Assembly: GCA_037189585.1 (NCBI GenBank)
Contig: JBBCJA010000035.1
Location: forward strand, 5,830-69,829
Direction: 5' to 3'
Length of the DNA: 64,000 nucleotides
Origin: JAEXNA01 sp037189585
Lineage (GTDB): Bacteria; Vulcanimicrobiota; Xenobia; Xenobiales; JADMJV01
In this document: positions 1-8,495 of the stretch, one piece after another
Layout of the letters: every line of letters begins with the position of its first letter
How positions within the stretch are numbered: the first letter of the stretch is position 1
Made by a program: the position numbers and the translations under genes
The notes under the pieces: generated by a model
Seen by the model: only the letters and a program-made list of their open reading frames with translations
Databases searched by the model: none
Told to the model about the DNA's origin: nothing

Positions 1-1
1 G

Positions 2-460
2 GAGTTGGAAAAAACCGAGGTAGATCTTCATCAATTGGTGGAGAACGAAGTGCGCTTCATTCAGACCGCCTTTCAAAATCGCTGCCAGAACATCACCTTC
101 GAAAATCAGGTCGGTGGAACAAAAGTTCAGGCAGATCAACAGAAGCTGAGCCAGATCCTCAACAACCTGATCGGCAACGCCGCGAAATACACCCTCAACG
201 AGGGGACCATCACCATCTCGGCTGTTCCTGCCGGACAAGAGATCGTGATCAGTGTCAAAGATCAGGGCGTGGGCATCTCTGTGGAAGACCAGGCCAAGCT
301 TTTCAAAGAATTCCAGCGGGTGGGAGATCGCTCGGTCGCTCCGGGCACCGGTCTGGGTCTATGGCTGACTGCGGCCTTGATCAAGGCTCATGGCGGACGA
401 ATCTGGGTGGAGAGTCAGGTCGACGTCGGCTCCACCTTCTTTGTCGGCCTTCCGGCTTGA
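2..460 (+). CDS. Sensor histidine kinase, C-terminal catalytic domain (5' end outside window)
   Basis: Only the HATPase_c (GHKL) ATP-binding domain of a two-component sensor kinase is visible. Counting from the TTG codon at 5, the N box (LNNLIGNAAKYT) lies near residues 52-63, the G1 box (KDQGVGI) at 85-91, the F box (FKEF) at 100-103 and the G2 box (GTGLGL) at 114-119, all intact. The reading frame is open to the left edge, so the dimerisation/phosphoacceptor region and any sensor domain lie upstream. The family uses ATP to autophosphorylate a histidine and passes the phosphate to a response regulator. No regulator gene follows within the window; the next gene is a cupin. Confidence 0.9.
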   Translation, partial: ELEKTEVDLHQLVENEVRFIQTAFQNRCQNITFENQVGGTKVQADQQKLSQILNNLIGNAAKYTLNEGTITISAVPAGQEIVISVKDQGVGISVEDQAKLFKEFQRVGDRSVAPGTGLGLWLTAALIKAHGGRIWVESQVDVGSTFFVGLPA

Positions 461-507
461 GAATGGACTCCGCAGGGCTTAAGCCTCTAGCAAAGGAAGG
501 AGGAGAT

Positions 508-888
508 ATGCAACCCATTCATAGTGAGAATGTCTCCTGGGAGACCAGAGATCGGGGTGTTCGAGAGGCCGAACTGTTCGCCCAGACACACGGCACTGAC
601 GAGGTCCGCGTCGACCTGGTGGAGGTCCCTTCCGGTGGCTACATTCCGCCCCACAAGCACCAGCAACGACGAGAGTTTCTTACCATCTTGCTTTCCGCTG
701 GAGCCCAGGTCCAACTCGGCGAGCGGATCTTTCGACCCACCGCAGGCCAGGTTTTTCATCGAGAGCCGGGCGACATTTTCGCGCTGACCAACGACACCCC
801 TCACCCTTTTCGCTACACCGTGACGCGATTCGGGTTTCAGGCTAGCGACGTCGAGTGGCTCCCCCAAGAGCAGCCCGCCACGACTTGA
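508..888 (+). CDS. Cupin-domain protein
   Basis: A 126-residue single-domain cupin. The motif PPHKH (residues 47-51) with E56, and a second-motif histidine near H99, fit the metal-binding residues of small cupins. ATG 508 is chosen because a strong Shine-Dalgarno (AAGGAGGAG, 497-505) sits just upstream; an in-frame extension back to 361 would run into the kinase gene and is rejected. The stop overlaps the start region of the following LLM oxidoreductase, suggesting a two-gene transcript. Substrate is unknown; such cupins can be enzymes or small-molecule sensors. Confidence 0.8.
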   Translation: MQPIHSENVSWETRDRGVREAELFAQTHGTDEVRVDLVEVPSGGYIPPHKHQQRREFLTILLSAGAQVQLGERIFRPTAGQVFHREPGDIFALTNDTPHPFRYTVTRFGFQASDVEWLPQEQPATT

Positions 889-1847
889 CCACTTGCCCCA
901 TCGGCTACGTTCTAGCGGGCGAGGAGCACGACGCGGCTGCCCTCATCAGACACGGAATCGCCGCCGAGAAAGTCGGTTTCGGCTTTCTTTTTGTCTCCGA
1001 CCATTTCCACCCGTGGCTCCATGAGCAAGGACATAGCCCCGCAGTTTGGCCGATTCTAGGCGCCCTGGCTCAAGCAACCGAGGAGATCGAGCTTGTCTCG
1101 GCTGTCTGTTGCCCGGTCGTGCGTTGGCATCCCACCGCACTGGCTCAGTCCGCCGCCACTGTGTCATCGCTCTCCGGCGGGCGCTTCACCCTGGGGCTAG
1201 GAACCGGCGAGCTTTTGAACGAGCACGTCACGGGGTTGGAGTTTCCTTCCTACGTCGAGCGCGCAGAGCGCTTGGCTGAAGCGGTGGGGCAGATTCGAGC
1301 GTTATTGAGCGGTGAAGAAGTGACCTCGCGAGGTCATTACTTCACAACCCATCGGGCCCAGCTTTTTGACCCCGCTCCCGACCTGCCGATCGCCATCGCA
1401 GCCTCGGGTCCAAGCTCGGCACGACTGGCGGGAAGCCACGGAGACGGACTGATCGGTCTTGCCGGAGACACCGAGGTGGTGGAGACTTTCGAAAAGTCGG
1501 GAGGACGAGGTAAACCAAAGCGAACCCAGCTCTCCGTCTGCTGGGGTGCGGATCAGCTCGAGGCCGAGCGTTTGGCCCATCGCCTTTGGCCTGTGGTGGC
1601 GCTGGAAGGCACGCGTTTCGCCAACCTGCGCACGCCCGCGGAAGTCGAAGCGGCATGCTCTGAAGTGACGATTGAGCATGTCGCCGCGGCCATCGTTTGT
1701 GGCCCCGACCCAGAGCGCTATCACGAGATGATTCAAAACTGTCTGGAGGCCGGCTACGATGGAGTCGCCCTGCACCAGGTCGGATCGGACCAGAGCGGGT
1801 TTTTCGAGTTTTACCAACGAGAACTGCTGCCTCGCTACTCCACCTAA
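885..1847 (+). CDS. LLM-class flavin/F420-dependent oxidoreductase
   Basis: A luciferase-like monooxygenase-fold TIM barrel of about 320 residues. The N-terminal motifs IGYVLAGEEH and SDHFHPW, and GRFTLGLGTGE further on, resemble the group related to F420-dependent glucose-6-phosphate dehydrogenase, so F420 rather than FMN is the likely cofactor (family inference). Two starts are possible: TTG 885, which forms a TTGA overlap with the cupin stop and begins just before the conserved IGY motif, or GTG 855, giving a 34-base overlap. I prefer 885. Neither has a convincing Shine-Dalgarno, which fits translational coupling. The stop lies inside a 12-bp inverted repeat. Confidence 0.85.
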   Translation: MTTCPIGYVLAGEEHDAAALIRHGIAAEKVGFGFLFVSDHFHPWLHEQGHSPAVWPILGALAQATEEIELVSAVCCPVVRWHPTALAQSAATVSSLSGGRFTLGLGTGELLNEHVTGLEFPSYVERAERLAEAVGQIRALLSGEEVTSRGHYFTTHRAQLFDPAPDLPIAIAASGPSSARLAGSHGDGLIGLAGDTEVVETFEKSGGRGKPKRTQLSVCWGADQLEAERLAHRLWPVVALEGTRFANLRTPAEVEAACSEVTIEHVAAAIVCGPDPERYHEMIQNCLEAGYDGVALHQVGSDQSGFFEFYQRELLPRYST

Positions 1848-1869
1848 CCTACTGTGTACAGTAGGTTAG
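1844..1869. terminator. Palindrome holding both convergent stop codons
   Basis: A perfect 12-bp inverted repeat (CTAACCTACTGT / ACAGTAGGTTAG, 2-base spacer) contains the TAA stop of the plus-strand oxidoreductase (1845-1847) and, on the minus strand, the TAA stop of the zinc-finger gene (1866-1868). It lacks a U-tract, so it is either a bidirectional hairpin that blocks read-through or an RNA-stabilising 3' end. Confidence 0.55.
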
Positions 1870-2351
1870 CGCAGCTTGTTGCCCAAAAACGAGTTGAAGA
1901 ACCAACCCAGGACGTCCAGCCCTCCGCCTTTAGAACCGCCTCCGCGCAGCCCGTCGCGGATCTGCTGACTCACCTCTTCGTCCCCTTTGAGACCGCGCGA
2001 CTTGTGGATGTCGGTGATCTTGCGTAGCTCGCCATGGTCGAACCAGATCCCGCGGCACCCCCGGCAGACATCCACGGCGATCCCTCCAACGTGGGGTCGT
2101 TCCATCCCTTTCAAGCAGCGGGGACAAGCTCGAGCTCTGGCTGAAATCTCATAGGTGTGATGAATCGAACCTCCGCCCACCGGAATGAGTCGCTTCATCA
2201 ACTCCGGAGATTTATAGAATTCGGCCAGTTCGGCGCGGTCAAACCAGGTACCCAGGCATTCGGGACAGCTATCGACCTCGAGTCCCGTGGCGCTATCCTT
2301 GAGAACGTCCAACTTTCGGTCTTTACAGGCCGGGCACGATAACTTTCCCAT
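1866..2351 (-). CDS. Protein with two TFIIB-type zinc fingers
   Basis: A 161-residue protein with two zf-TFIIB-like modules, each with two CxxC knuckles: C6/C9 with C29/C32 and C76/C79 with C96/C99. Each second knuckle is followed by the family signature (G)xWFDxxEL. A Gly-rich linker and a hydrophobic tail (GLDVLGWFFNSFLG) end the protein. The domain binds zinc; its cellular role is unknown. ATG 2351 is preferred over GTG 2363 because AGAGGTGG lies 8 bases upstream. The same double-finger arrangement is fused to the C-terminus of the DUF5685 protein at 7135-8469, so the two may share a function. Confidence 0.85.
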   Translation of the reverse strand: MGKLSCPACKDRKLDVLKDSATGLEVDSCPECLGTWFDRAELAEFYKSPELMKRLIPVGGGSIHHTYEISARARACPRCLKGMERPHVGGIAVDVCRGCRGIWFDHGELRKITDIHKSRGLKGDEEVSQQIRDGLRGGGSKGGGLDVLGWFFNSFLGNKLR

Positions 2352-2466
2352 GGTCGATTCCACCTCTCAAAAGTTTACAAGTTCAAAGCCATTTTTAGTC
2401 AAAGTTTGAGCTGTACCCTGTAACATTCTTTTAAAGATAGAGAAAAGCAGGCAAGTCATAGAAACC

Positions 2467-2787
2467 ATGGATATTCAAACTCTCTCAGGAAACGCCGCGT
2501 ACCAGCGTATGCAATCGATGAAGGAAAAGGCGGGTCCCCTTCCTACCTCAGGTCGAATTCGACAGGCCATGGATTCCGACAACGACTACATCTATGTCAA
2601 CAAACAGTATGACGCCGGGGTTAAAGGTCCAAATCAGATCGATAGAGTCAGTATCGGTTCCCTTGATGCCAACAGTGTTGAAACTTTTCTATTGACCAAC
2701 CAGTCTCTCAAGCACTGCTATGGCAACCGGCAGAGAAATCTTAACGTCGACGCCAATTGCGTGTTCCATCAAGGACCGTTCAGATAG
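2467..2787 (+). CDS. Small protein of unknown function
   Basis: A 106-residue protein that I do not recognise. It starts MDIQTLSGNAAYQ, has no signal peptide or membrane segment, is rich in Asn/Gln/Asp and has two cysteines near the C-terminus. The start style and composition resemble other leaderless, Asn/Gln-rich proteins here (transglycosylase at 13845, C39-like protein at 22758). No clear Shine-Dalgarno precedes ATG 2467. It converges with, and overlaps by 8 bases, the end of the fusion enzyme on the opposite strand. Confidence 0.55.
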   Translation: MDIQTLSGNAAYQRMQSMKEKAGPLPTSGRIRQAMDSDNDYIYVNKQYDAGVKGPNQIDRVSIGSLDANSVETFLLTNQSLKHCYGNRQRNLNVDANCVFHQGPFR

Positions 2788-4558
2788 TGGGGCGACTCTG
2801 GCGAACTTCTAGAAGAAGCTCGGCCAGGTTGAGAACATCGACCGGCCAGTAGAGTCGCGGGCGCGGCTGGCGGCAATGGCGGAGGGCCCTGGCCGGTCGA
2901 CAGGTTTGCACGGAAAGTCTCCACTGATCGGGGATGGCCGACAGGCCTTGGAAAGCGCCTAAGAGCGCACCCACGATGGCGGCGTTGGTATCGGTGTCGC
3001 CACCCCTTCGGACCGTTTCGACCACGGCGTCTTTGAGCGCGGTCTTTCGGTAGAGATGAGCGAAGGCGTTGACAAAAGCGATCTTGATCCAGCCCATCTG
3101 GTGTATGAACTCCCCGGGTGGACCTGCCTGGGCCTCGGTGAGAAACTTTCGAACCTCCGGAGCAGCCTCCTGGAAAGCTTTTCCCAGCGCCTCCTCCACG
3201 CTTTCTCCTTGAACACCTCGTGAGATGGCTTGAGTGAAAGTTCGACAACATTCACCGCAGAGAGGGTGAGGGTGGGTCAACGCGCTGTCGGTGGGAGCGA
3301 TGGTAGTCAGCTGTTCTGGCGAGAAAGCTACCCCTAGGGGGCTGCACCGCATCAAGGACCCGTTGGCTTGAGACTCGCTATTGAGAGTGCCTCGCAGCGC
3401 GTCGGCGGTGGTCCGTCCGATGTCGAAGGGATCGGAATAGAGCCAGTCCACGTAGCGTAGCGAGACTTTGTGCTCACGATACTCTCCGTCATCGGTGAGC
3501 TGGCGAGCTAAAATGAGTGCCATCTCGCTGTCGTCGGTAGGTTGCCCTGCGAAGGTGTGCCAAACCCCTCCGTCGCGCAGTTCCTGCGGCCCTTCTGGGT
3601 AAAGCTTGGCGATGGTCGTTTCGTCTTTGAACTCGACCAGAGAACCCAAGGAATCTCCCGCGATCTGTCCCAAGAGGACTCCCTGGGCTCGCTCTAAAGA
3701 GAGCTCCGCTCGTTTCCAGTTCCGGCTGTTAGGTAGCGAGCTCAAGTGGCTGGTTCTGCTGGTTTTCAGCACCTCGCGAGGCTCCGGCTTGCGCAGCTCG
3801 AGAATGGCTTCACGGTCCCCGCCCATAATGACGGTAGGGTCGAGCTCCGGGCGGTAGATAAGCGGCGCCTCGATGTCGCCGTGCCAGGCTACCAACATCT
3901 TCCCGGCCGCCAAGAGCAGGGCATGACCTGCCGCGACGTCGTGGGCGTTGAGATACACTAAGGATTGAGCGGCCCGCGCGTCGCCCACCGCAGCCAGTGC
4001 GAGGCGATAGGCGATGGAGGGCATGGCTAGAAATCGAGCCGGCTGTAGCGCCAGAAGGTTGGCCTCTGAACGCTGATCGGCGTCTTGACTGATCACCACG
4101 ATGTCGCTGGGGCGCAAGGGTCCGCTATGCTCGGGAGGCGTCCACGACTTTCCCTGTCGACGCAAGCCTAGTTCTGGACCTCCCGAGATCAGATCTCCGG
4201 AATCGTTGGGATAAAGGGGAGCGTGGACGACTCCTAGGGCCGGTCGATTGTGGTGAAGCAAGCCGATGGAGACCGAGCTTCCGCGAAAGCCGCGCAAGAA
4301 GGCCGACGTGCCGTCCTGAGGGTCGACCAACCAGCGATATTCGGCGTCTTCCGGTCCGCTTTTGCCCAGCTCTTCCCCCAACACCGCTGAACCTGGAAGT
4401 AGCGCGCGCAGGCGCTCGGACAAAAAGGCCTCTACTTCCGTGTCGATGTCGGCTTTGTCTCGATAGCCTCGAGGACCCCTGGGACGGTAAAACTCCTGAC
4501 GGATCATCTCACCCGCCTGTAGCGCGAGATTCTCGAGTGCCTTTAGATATCGTTCCAT
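2780..4558 (-). CDS. Inositol-monophosphatase-family domain fused to ADP-ribosylglycohydrolase
   Basis: A 592-residue two-domain enzyme. Residues 1 to about 265 are an IMPase/CysQ-like metal-dependent phosphatase: GEE at 61-63, DPQDGT at 79-84 and the second metal site HDVAAGHAL at 206-214. Residues about 287 to 570 are a DraG-type ADP-ribosylglycohydrolase: GQIAGDSLG near 297-305, TDDSEM at 341-346, an NGSLMR segment, and GGDTDTNAAIVGAL near 507. The metal-ligating Asp residues of both folds are present, so both halves may be active. The partners suggest linked turnover of ADP-ribose or nucleotide phosphates, which is inference. ATG 4558 has AAAGGA 8 bases upstream; GTG 4561 is the alternative. 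Divergent from the thioesterase gene. Confidence 0.85.
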   Translation of the reverse strand: MERYLKALENLALQAGEMIRQEFYRPRGPRGYRDKADIDTEVEAFLSERLRALLPGSAVLGEELGKSGPEDAEYRWLVDPQDGTSAFLRGFRGSSVSIGLLHHNRPALGVVHAPLYPNDSGDLISGGPELGLRRQGKSWTPPEHSGPLRPSDIVVISQDADQRSEANLLALQPARFLAMPSIAYRLALAAVGDARAAQSLVYLNAHDVAAGHALLLAAGKMLVAWHGDIEAPLIYRPELDPTVIMGGDREAILELRKPEPREVLKTSRTSHLSSLPNSRNWKRAELSLERAQGVLLGQIAGDSLGSLVEFKDETTIAKLYPEGPQELRDGGVWHTFAGQPTDDSEMALILARQLTDDGEYREHKVSLRYVDWLYSDPFDIGRTTADALRGTLNSESQANGSLMRCSPLGVAFSPEQLTTIAPTDSALTHPHPLCGECCRTFTQAISRGVQGESVEEALGKAFQEAAPEVRKFLTEAQAGPPGEFIHQMGWIKIAFVNAFAHLYRKTALKDAVVETVRRGGDTDTNAAIVGALLGAFQGLSAIPDQWRLSVQTCRPARALRHCRQPRPRLYWPVDVLNLAELLLEVRQSRPTI

Positions 4559-4629
4559 CACGAAAGTCCTTTACGACTTTGTCGTTTTAGCCTCCCAGTA
4601 GGAGTTCGGCGCGCGTGGGGAAAGGCCCA

Positions 4630-5052
4630 ATGATGTCTTTCCCCGTCAGTCTCGAAATCCCGGTCGCTTGGGGCGATATGGACGCCTTCGGGCACGTCAA
4701 CAACACGATCTTTTTCCGCTACTTCGAATCCACTCGAATCACCTACTTCGGCAGAGTGGAAGCTTCGATACCCGATCCGCTAGACTTTCACCCCATCGTG
4801 GCCAGCACCCGCTGTGACTATCTCTCACCGGTAGTCTTCCCCGACACCGTCACAGGTCGCGCGCGGGTCAGTCGTCTCGGAAACTCCAGCTTCACGATGG
4901 AGTACGAACTGGCCAGCGAGGCTCAGAGAAAAGTGGTGGCCAAGGGAGAGGCCACTATCGTCAATATCGACATCACCAGCGGGAAATCCCAAGCCCTACC
5001 GCAACCCTTGCGCGAGGCGATCGAAGCTTTGGAGAGCTCAATCCGCTCCTGA
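4630..5052 (+). CDS. Acyl-CoA thioesterase (4HBT hotdog fold)
   Basis: A 140-residue single hotdog domain. The active-site stretch WGDMDAFGHVNN, followed by FFRYFESTR, is the classic 4-hydroxybenzoyl-CoA thioesterase/YbgC pattern with the catalytic Asp in WGDMD. The family hydrolyses acyl-CoA or acyl-ACP thioesters in the cytoplasm; the chain-length preference cannot be read here. ATG 4630 follows GGAAAGG; ATG 4633 or GTG 4615 are alternatives. It overlaps the end of the convergent large gene by 15 bases. Confidence 0.85.
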   Translation: MMSFPVSLEIPVAWGDMDAFGHVNNTIFFRYFESTRITYFGRVEASIPDPLDFHPIVASTRCDYLSPVVFPDTVTGRARVSRLGNSSFTMEYELASEAQRKVVAKGEATIVNIDITSGKSQALPQPLREAIEALESSIRS

Positions 5053-7101
5053 TATCCGCTGGCCCACCGAGGCCAGAAGTGTGTTTCGAGCCAAAATGTC
5101 GTCAGCCTCAGCCCACAACTGGGCCGAGCGCAGAAGGTGGACTCCCCTGGCGCGGGCGGCCGAGAGGATCGGATGACCCGGCGGCCATTTTCTCTCGGCG
5201 GCCAAAAGAGCGCTCTTGATATTCACCTCTCCCGGTTGCCCCTTGAGATTGAGAAGCCGGCCCGCTTCTAACTCATGAGCCAACTCCGTCACCTCAGGCG
5301 GTAGCGATCCGGTCAGGCGCGCCCCGTAGCGCAAGCGACGTCGGAGGTCTCCCGCCGAGCCGGCCAAACGAGTCAGATCAGGCAAGAAAAAGCTCTGAGC
5401 CTCAGGCCACTCGGCCTCGCGTAGCTCCACCGCGATCTCCTTCCAGCGCAGCGCCTCCCGACGACGTTGAGGTCCTTTCGGTGGGGCGAAAGCCAGGAGA
5501 TCGCTCAGCGCCTCGGCCGCCTTGAGCTCTACCTCGCGATGGAGTAGCTCTCGAAGAAGAGACTCGGCCTTCTCGAAATCCCACAAAGCCAGGTAGGCAT
5601 AAGTTAGCGCCAGTGACTCCTCCGTGAGGGCCAGAGCCTCCCTCGGTCGCCCCAAATATCTGGCCAGGACGGCCGCGTCCGTGGCTCGCTGAAGGGGTGT
5701 CGCTATGTCGGTTGAGCCCGCCAAGCACCGCAACACGACGCGGGTATCCTCATCCTCCCACGCTGTCCGTCGCGCCTGAGCCAGTTCTCTCAGCCGCTCC
5801 CAGAGAATCGCCGTCTCCCCAACTCTTCCCGCGAAGAATCGCTCGCGCGCGGCACCTCGTAAAGTCCGATTGAGACGTTTCTGCAAAGCCTTAGCCTCCT
5901 CCGACTCGAGGGGAAGCTGGATCAGATCGCGCAAGAGCTCGTGCCACAGCGTTCGATCCTGGAGATTGCGAGAGTATCGCACTTCCTTGAGCCATCGTTC
6001 CGCCGAGACGGCTTGCCGCTCTTGACCTCGTGAACGAAAGACCGCGGCGAGCTCCGGTACCGTCGCCGAGAGAGGTTCGACGAGTTCCTCCGGTAGAGGT
6101 CTGGTGTGGCGAAGGCGATCGATGATCAGGTTCTCTCCTTCTCGGCGTAAGCTGGCGAGAAGCTGCTCAAAAGCTTGATCCTGGGCCAACTCCGTGTGAG
6201 AGACATTCTTTCTCAGATATCCCACGGCAACGGCCCCGGAAAGGATGGAATATCCCAATATGGAGGTAGGGAGAGTGAAGGTCACTCCGTTGAGAATGAT
6301 GCTCATCCCCTCTTTCTGACAGCTCTGTGGAGGTCCTACACAAAGAACGGCGGAGTAATCTCCCTCCGAATCTCGCTTGTCGCGCAGACAGTAGGGCGAC
6401 CCCTTCGGGTCTGGAGCCTCGAACGGTAGGCCCAACGCTCTGTGGCGAAGATAGCGCCACGCGACGGTTTGGGGCGAAAGACCACACGACACCACCTTGC
6501 TCACGTTTTTTCCTTGAAGATACAGACGCGCGGGGCCTTGACGGGCGTACTCGCTTAGAAGTTTTTGCTCGGCGAACCCACGAGCCCAACGAATCACGTT
6601 GTGCAACATGATGGGTTCGCGCACCCTGACTCGACTGCCCGGGGTACCGGACGGCCAGGGACACTCCCGCAAAGAGTCCACTTGAAGCTGCTCCTTCCCC
6701 ACTCGGAGGCGACAGCCCGCTTCACCGCTCCAAGTCTCCACGCTGATCGTGGCCTCGGAACGGGCACGAACGGCGATCAGAGCCACTGCGAGCTCTTCTA
6801 ACCCGCGGTCTCGAGGTTGCAACAGGTGATTCCAGATTTCGCGCAACTCGCTATCGCCGAAGACACGGCCGTCGAAAAAGAAAGTGAGCTCGGTGCTGGT
6901 CTGATCCACCCGCAAATTCCGGGCTCCTCCAGCCACGGCCGAGGCGACCAGATTCAAGACGTAGCGATGAGGATCGGGAAGGGCGAACTGGGATAGCTTT
7001 TCCCTAGCTTGATTCCATGAGATGGTGAAGACTCCCCATGAGTCGGCCGTGCCGCTAGTCTTCATCCTCTGGAGCAGGCTCTCCAGCTCGTCCTCGTGCA
7101 A
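5038..7101 (-). CDS. Large protein with GHKL-like N-terminus and helical C-terminus; function unknown
   Basis: A 687-residue soluble protein. Near the N-terminus, YVLNLVASAVAGGA followed by FFFDGRVFGDSEL resembles a degenerate N box and D-x-G element of Hsp90/GHKL ATPases, but a glycine-rich lid is not obvious, so ATP binding is only suggested. The last 300 residues are alpha-helical, Leu/Glu/Arg-rich and TPR-like (repeated AL..ESL and LLRELL segments). I chose TTG 7101 because AGCGGAGG lies 7 bases upstream and because longer versions would overlap the well-supported start of the divergent gene at 7135. It could be a chaperone-like or scaffolding protein. Confidence 0.6.
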   Translation of the reverse strand: MHEDELESLLQRMKTSGTADSWGVFTISWNQAREKLSQFALPDPHRYVLNLVASAVAGGARNLRVDQTSTELTFFFDGRVFGDSELREIWNHLLQPRDRGLEELAVALIAVRARSEATISVETWSGEAGCRLRVGKEQLQVDSLRECPWPSGTPGSRVRVREPIMLHNVIRWARGFAEQKLLSEYARQGPARLYLQGKNVSKVVSCGLSPQTVAWRYLRHRALGLPFEAPDPKGSPYCLRDKRDSEGDYSAVLCVGPPQSCQKEGMSIILNGVTFTLPTSILGYSILSGAVAVGYLRKNVSHTELAQDQAFEQLLASLRREGENLIIDRLRHTRPLPEELVEPLSATVPELAAVFRSRGQERQAVSAERWLKEVRYSRNLQDRTLWHELLRDLIQLPLESEEAKALQKRLNRTLRGAARERFFAGRVGETAILWERLRELAQARRTAWEDEDTRVVLRCLAGSTDIATPLQRATDAAVLARYLGRPREALALTEESLALTYAYLALWDFEKAESLLRELLHREVELKAAEALSDLLAFAPPKGPQRRREALRWKEIAVELREAEWPEAQSFFLPDLTRLAGSAGDLRRRLRYGARLTGSLPPEVTELAHELEAGRLLNLKGQPGEVNIKSALLAAERKWPPGHPILSAARARGVHLLRSAQLWAEADDILARNTLLASVGQRISGAD

Positions 7102-7134
7102 GGAGACGCCTCCGCTTTCGGAAAGTAATCCTCG

Positions 7135-8469
7135 ATGTTCGGCCGCCTTCGTCCCGCCAAGCTCCACCCTGAAGATCATGCGCGATATCGCGCGGACTTT
7201 TGTGGAAGCTGTCAAAGCATGGCCGAACTCGGGCGTCCTTGGAGCTTGGCCACCAGCTACGACATCGCCTTTCTGCACAGCGTGCTGGCTGCGCTGGAGG
7301 GAGCGCCTTTCGTTTCTCGTCCCTGCACAGCCTGGCCCTGGCGGGATGTGACCGCGCGCGAGCTTTCGCCTCAGTCTCGGCGCTGGCTGAGTAGCGTGAA
7401 CCTTTTGTTAATGGAAGCCAAATGTCGCGACGATGTGGAGGACGGATCCGCCTTGAGAGGAGGTTTTGGCCTGCGGCTCTTGTCCAGGAAGAGCGGGCAG
7501 GCGGCACAGACTCTCCAAGCCAGCGGTTTCCCGTGGAATCTGATCTGCGAGCTTCCCAAGCGCCAAGCCCGGGTGGAGAGAGGCGCTAAGCCGAGTCTAG
7601 ATATATTGTCGCTCCCGACCTCCCAAATGCTGGGAGAAATCTTCGCCCATCTAGCCGTTTTAACAAATCTTCCGGCTCACTCTCCGGCCTTGCGGCGTCT
7701 CGGACTCGGATTGGGAGGCGCGCTTTATCTCAAGGACGCGCTGGAAGATCTCGATTCGGATGTCCGGCGTGGGCGATTCAACGCACTCACCGCATCGGGA
7801 CGTACTCAAGCCGAAACCCTGGCCCTGATGCATCGCGAGGTAACCCGCGCACGGTCCGGACTAGCTGAACTAGCCTTACCAGAACTTTCAAATCTTGATC
7901 CGATCCTTTTAGGACTGTTGCCTCTAAGGAAAGAGAGCCCACCACTTTGGCTAGGGGCGAGACTGCGACAAACCAGGGCCGGTGTTTGCGAGATCCTCCT
8001 CTGCTGCGGCGCCGATCTCACTCTGCAGGCTTGCTGTTATGGATGCTGCGAGGGCTGTTCTCTTTGCGCGAAAAAAGCTGCTCCCGCCGACGAGCCCTCC
8101 GTTCTCACCACAAGCCCGTCCCCGGTCCCCTCGCTCACTTGTCCGGCTTGTGACTACCCCATGACGTGCACTCACGCGGCTGGTGTCGAATACGACGAAT
8201 GCCAACGTTGCGCCGGACTCTGGCTAGACAGGGGAGAACTGCAACAGCTAGCTCAAGCCGAAAAGCTGCCTTATCAGCTCGTGCACCGTCGCCCTCCGGC
8301 CGATGCTCCCGAGCCGCGAGCCGAAGGGACCCGCTCCTGTCCAAGATGCGCTCAGATCATGTCGGTGATGACCGTGCGTGGGGTCCGGCTGGACTTTTGT
8401 AGCGACTGTCAGGGTCTGTTTCTCGACCACGGCGAGCTGACTCGATTTCTCGAATCACAAGGCTCCTAG
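7135..8469 (+). CDS. DUF5685 protein fused to two TFIIB-type zinc fingers
   Basis: A 444-residue protein. The start MFGRLRPAK, then YRADFCGSCQSM and SYDIAFLHSVLAAL, is characteristic of DUF5685, a helical family of unknown function. A very Cys-rich segment (LQACCYGCCEGCSLC, about residues 308-322) closes that domain. Two zf-TFIIB modules follow at about 334-374 (CPAC/CQRC, then LWLDRGEL) and 398-440 (CPRC/CSDC, then LFLDHGEL). The fixed MFG start makes ATG 7135 secure. The divergent gene begins only 34 bases away, so the promoters must overlap coding sequence or leaders are very short. The role is probably metal-dependent but unknown. Confidence 0.8.
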   Translation: MFGRLRPAKLHPEDHARYRADFCGSCQSMAELGRPWSLATSYDIAFLHSVLAALEGAPFVSRPCTAWPWRDVTARELSPQSRRWLSSVNLLLMEAKCRDDVEDGSALRGGFGLRLLSRKSGQAAQTLQASGFPWNLICELPKRQARVERGAKPSLDILSLPTSQMLGEIFAHLAVLTNLPAHSPALRRLGLGLGGALYLKDALEDLDSDVRRGRFNALTASGRTQAETLALMHREVTRARSGLAELALPELSNLDPILLGLLPLRKESPPLWLGARLRQTRAGVCEILLCCGADLTLQACCYGCCEGCSLCAKKAAPADEPSVLTTSPSPVPSLTCPACDYPMTCTHAAGVEYDECQRCAGLWLDRGELQQLAQAEKLPYQLVHRRPPADAPEPRAEGTRSCPRCAQIMSVMTVRGVRLDFCSDCQGLFLDHGELTRFLESQGS

Positions 8470-8495
8470 ACCTGCCTTTTCGAAAGGCTGGCGGT

